Made by a program: the position numbers and the translations under genes | Assembly (NCBI GenBank): GCA_963711635.1 | Contig: CAVQEZ010000005.1 | Coordinates: 434,001-498,000, forward strand | Direction of reading: 5' to 3' | Source: CADEED01 sp963711635 | GTDB lineage: Bacteria > Pseudomonadota > Gammaproteobacteria > Steroidobacterales > Steroidobacteraceae | DNA length: 64,000 bases | The notes under the pieces: generated by a model | What the model saw: only the letters and a program-made list of their open reading frames with translations | Database searches by the model: none | What the model was told of the DNA's origin: nothing | In this document: piece after piece, positions 61,668 to 64,000 of the stretch | How positions within the stretch are numbered: the first letter of the stretch is position 1 | Layout of the letters: each line of letters opens with the position of its first letter

Positions 61668-62914
61668 AAAGGATGTTCTGGGGATTGTTAGTGGCGCTGT
61701 CGGTGAGCGTCGCGAACGCGCATGAGGACGCCGTACTCGAGTGGAACCGGATCGCCTTCGATCTGCTGCTCGATCAGCCACCGCCGTTGCAGATGCGTTT
61801 TGGCGCCATCGTGCAGCTGGCGGTGTTCGAAGGTGTGAACTCGGTGGACGGTGAATACCATTCGACAGTCGATGTACCGCGATCATCGCGGGGCGCTTCC
61901 GCGCCGGCCGCCGCCGTGAGCGCAGCCCATCGCGTATTGCGCACGTACTTTCCGGAGCGCACGGCCGAGTTCGACGCCGCACGCACGAAGTCGCTGGCGC
62001 GGATTCCGGCGGGGCCCGCGCGCGATGCCGGCATTGCCGCGGGAGAAGCCGCCGCCATCGCCGTGATGGCATCGCGCGAGAATGACGGCGCGGAAAACGA
62101 GGAGTCGTACCTGCCGGGCTCCGCGGATCCGGGTCAATGGCAGCTCACGCCCGATTGCCCGCCAACGGGCGGCTTCTTTCTGCATTGGCGCGACGTGAAG
62201 CCTTTCGTCATCCGCAGCGCGGAGCAGTTCCGCCTGCCGCCGCCGCCGGCATTGGGAAGCACCCGCTACGCACGTGCCTATGCCGAGGTGATGGAAAAGG
62301 GCGCGCGCGACAGCACGCAGCGGCCACCCGATCGCACGCTGGTGGCACAGTTCTACGAGACCTTCGGCGATGCCGGCCTGTGGAATCCAGTCGCGCGCCA
62401 GCTGGCGCGGGCGAGTAGACAGACACTCGCGCAGAACGCGCGCACCTTCGCGCTGCTGAACCTGGCACTGAACGATCTCACCATCGCGCTGGTGGAGACC
62501 AAGTACCACTACCACTTCTGGCGGCCTGAGACCGCGATCGTCGCCGGTGGAACGGACGGCAACGGCCGCACGCAGCCGGATGCGTCGTATGCGCCGCTGG
62601 TGCCGGCGCCCTGTCATCCCAGCTACCCGTCGGGCCATGCCGCGACCAGCGGTGCCGCGCGCGAGGTACTCGAGCGCACCTTCGGCGCACGCGGACACAG
62701 GATCGTCGTGACCCAGCCCGCCATGCCGGGCGTCAAGCTGGCGTATTCGACGCTCGAGGAGATCACCGACGACATCGACGACGCGCGCGTGTACGGCGGG
62801 ATTCATTTCCGTTTCGACCAGAAGGGCGGAGCGGAACAGGGCAGGAACGTCGGTGCCTACGTGTTCCGGCAGGCGTTCAAGTTGGCGGGGCGGTGTCATT
62901 GCCCGGATAGGTGA
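61664..62914 (+). CDS. vanadium-dependent haloperoxidase/PAP2-fold secreted protein, canonical motif
   Basis: A signal peptide (MKRMFWGLLVALSVSVANA) precedes a helical body with the three anion-binding motifs: KYHYHFWRP (K280, R287), PSYPSGHAATSGAA (S323, G324, H325) and ARVYGGIHF (R375, H381). All canonical residues are present, unlike in the paralogue at 707-1984. 416 aa. Known relatives are vanadium chloroperoxidases and phosphatases that act outside the cytoplasm; the substrate here is unknown. It is translationally coupled to the alpha/beta hydrolase gene, which suggests a shared pathway. Confidence 0.9.
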   Translation: MKRMFWGLLVALSVSVANAHEDAVLEWNRIAFDLLLDQPPPLQMRFGAIVQLAVFEGVNSVDGEYHSTVDVPRSSRGASAPAAAVSAAHRVLRTYFPERTAEFDAARTKSLARIPAGPARDAGIAAGEAAAIAVMASRENDGAENEESYLPGSADPGQWQLTPDCPPTGGFFLHWRDVKPFVIRSAEQFRLPPPPALGSTRYARAYAEVMEKGARDSTQRPPDRTLVAQFYETFGDAGLWNPVARQLARASRQTLAQNARTFALLNLALNDLTIALVETKYHYHFWRPETAIVAGGTDGNGRTQPDASYAPLVPAPCHPSYPSGHAATSGAAREVLERTFGARGHRIVVTQPAMPGVKLAYSTLEEITDDIDDARVYGGIHFRFDQKGGAEQGRNVGAYVFRQAFKLAGRCHCPDR

Positions 62915-62940
62915 CGCAATAGCTGTCATCATGTGCGCGC

Positions 62941-63453
62941 GTGATGAAAGCCTCCATTTCCGTCGCATCCATGCGCGATGCTCGCGCCCTGGCGGACCTG
63001 CGCTCGTGCGTCGCGCGCGAGATGACGCGCGAATTCGGAGTGGGTCACTGGTCTCCGTGCCCGTGTAAGGCCGAGGTGGTGCGGCAGCTGCGCGCCTCGA
63101 AAGTCCTCATTGCCCGCCGTGACTCGGAAATCATCGGAACCGTGCGTCTCGCGCCTGCATTGCCGGGGCTCATCGACTCGGAGTCGTTCACGAAGGTGGA
63201 TACGGCGCTCTATGTGCTGGGCCTGGCGGTGTCTCCCGAGGCGCGCCGGCAGGGGGTCGGACGGGATCTCATGGAAGCGGTGAAAGAGTCGGCGCGCTCG
63301 TGGCCCGCGGACGCGCTGTGGCTGGATGCATACGATCACGCCGCCGGTGCAGGCGCGTTCTACCAGGCCTGTGGTTTCCGCGCGGTGGGGCCCAGTTCCA
63401 AGGGGGAAGTACCGCTCATCTTCTACGAGTGGCTCCCCCACCAGCCCAGTTGA
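62941..63453 (+). CDS. GNAT family acetyltransferase
   Basis: The product (170 aa) has a GNAT core: SEIIGTVRLAPAL, TALYVLGLAVSPEARRQGVGRDLMEAVKESA (acetyl-CoA binding RxxGxG/A in ARRQGVGRDL), WLDAYDHAAGAGAFYQACGFRAVG. The substrate is unknown. The ATG at 62944 or the GTG at 62941 may start it. It follows the haloperoxidase-like gene by 26 bp in the same direction and may be in the same transcript. Confidence 0.92.
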   Translation: MMKASISVASMRDARALADLRSCVAREMTREFGVGHWSPCPCKAEVVRQLRASKVLIARRDSEIIGTVRLAPALPGLIDSESFTKVDTALYVLGLAVSPEARRQGVGRDLMEAVKESARSWPADALWLDAYDHAAGAGAFYQACGFRAVGPSSKGEVPLIFYEWLPHQPS

Positions 63454-63502
63454 TGCAGTGCGCTGAGGTGTAGCCTCTGGCGAAATTATTTTGGAGATGC
63501 AC

Positions 63503-64000
63503 ATGCGCATGCTGCTTTACACGTGGGTCGTCCTGGCCGCTGCATCGATGACGATGCAGGCCTGGGCCCAGGAAGACCCGCACGCCAACTGCGCCATGGT
63601 CGGGTGGGTACCCGAGGGAATTCTCGAGCGACCGTTGCTGCTGCGCACGGCCACCGGCAACTCGGTCGACGCCATCACGACGTCCTCCAGCGACGCGCGC
63701 GCGTACTATCTACAAGGACTCAACTACCTGCATGGCTATGCGTGGATCGAAGGCGCGCGCTCGTTCAACATGGCCATACGCCTGGATCCCAACCTGGCGA
63801 TGGCGCATTGGGGATTGAGCCGCATCTATTCGGGTCTCGACGATCACGCGGGAGCGGTCAGCGAGGCCACGCGGGCGCGCGAGCTCTCGAAAGCAGCCAG
63901 CGCACGCGAGCAACGGCGGATTGCGCTGCGCATGCAACAACTCGAGTCAATCGCCGACCTCGGCAACCAGGCCTTGTTCGCGGCCTACAAGCAGGCCATC
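63503..64000 (+). CDS. secreted TPR-containing protein, 3' end missing
   Basis: The ATG at 63503 (others in frame at 63497 and 63509) begins a signal peptide (MRMLLYTWVVLAAASMTMQAWA). The mature part has a cysteine (ANCAMVGW) and a TPR-like helix pair (SDARAYYLQGLNYLHGYAWIEGARSFNMAIRLDPNLAMAHWGLSRIYSGLDDHAGAV). The reading frame stays open to the window end, so length and C-terminal domains are unknown. It fits a periplasmic TPR protein. Confidence 0.75.
   Translation, partial: MRMLLYTWVVLAAASMTMQAWAQEDPHANCAMVGWVPEGILERPLLLRTATGNSVDAITTSSSDARAYYLQGLNYLHGYAWIEGARSFNMAIRLDPNLAMAHWGLSRIYSGLDDHAGAVSEATRARELSKAASAREQRRIALRMQQLESIADLGNQALFAAYKQAI

Noticed and set aside
1..64000. tRNA, rRNA or prophage genes
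   Set aside because: No tRNA-like T-loop and acceptor pairings, no rRNA sequence and no integrase, capsid or terminase motif was seen on either strand.

Overview
The window is about 64 kb of high-GC DNA from a free-living Gram-negative bacterium. Gene content suggests a soil or freshwater gammaproteobacterium, possibly near Steroidobacteraceae, Nevskiales or Xanthomonadales. That placement is inference from gene families, since the window has no rRNA or ribosomal protein genes. It carries secreted polysaccharide-degrading enzymes (a PL11 rhamnogalacturonan lyase, a GH11 xylanase with a CBM60-like module and a GH5-like glycosidase), histidine catabolism, secreted multidomain cytochrome/DUF proteins, and many signalling proteins. 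I saw no tRNA, rRNA, CRISPR array or recognisable transposase.

Layout. 0-3.2 kb: rhomboid end, a vanadium-haloperoxidase-fold protein, a 947-bp element with terminal inverted repeats, and a small zinc-ribbon gene. 3.5-10 kb: histidine utilisation, with hutI-hutG-hutU on the minus strand and hutF on the plus strand, next to a tandem DUF1428 gene. 10-14.3 kb: a degenerate Hpt-like protein, a PL11 lyase behind a structured leader, and a RibD-like reductase. 14.2-18.3 kb: DUF924, LysR and a second tandem DUF1428. 16.9-22 kb: a DUF1552/DUF1592 pair divergent from cytochrome c' and cytochrome b561. 22-32.2 kb: LRAT-like protein, GH5-like enzyme, an HEMGH metallopeptidase with a PA domain, an esterase, a pseudo-receiver regulator, a broken phospholipase A2 and a dihaem cytochrome. 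32.3-36.8 kb: folE, then an aromatic-type cluster (LuxR, FAD monooxygenase, DUF2783, MFS), all frame-disrupted. 36.9-40.4 kb: an ackA-xfp phosphoketolase operon. 40.5-50 kb: RCC1 protein, SRAP protein, GH11 xylanase, M13 peptidase with a nitrilase, a GlxA-type regulator and an ECF sigma/ChrR pair. 50-60.7 kb: a signalling block with HD-like response regulator, REC-GGDEF-EAL, MHYT kinase, a carbonic CMD-PAS kinase and a LuxR-TPR regulator. 60.8-64 kb: an alpha/beta hydrolase with a second haloperoxidase-fold protein, a GNAT and the start of a TPR protein.

Two cross-cutting observations matter most. First, a family of palindromic repeats based on ATGGGGAC/ATGGGGTC lies directly after, or overlaps, the stop codons of four genes; one pair bounds the 947-bp element. 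Second, about sixteen genes are split by single-base shifts while their catalytic motifs stay intact in neighbouring frames. Shifts are dense at 33-36.8 kb and 51-55 kb and absent from 16.9 to 28.5 kb. This points to uncorrected indel errors more than gene decay, so coordinates of those genes are envelopes rather than clean reading frames.
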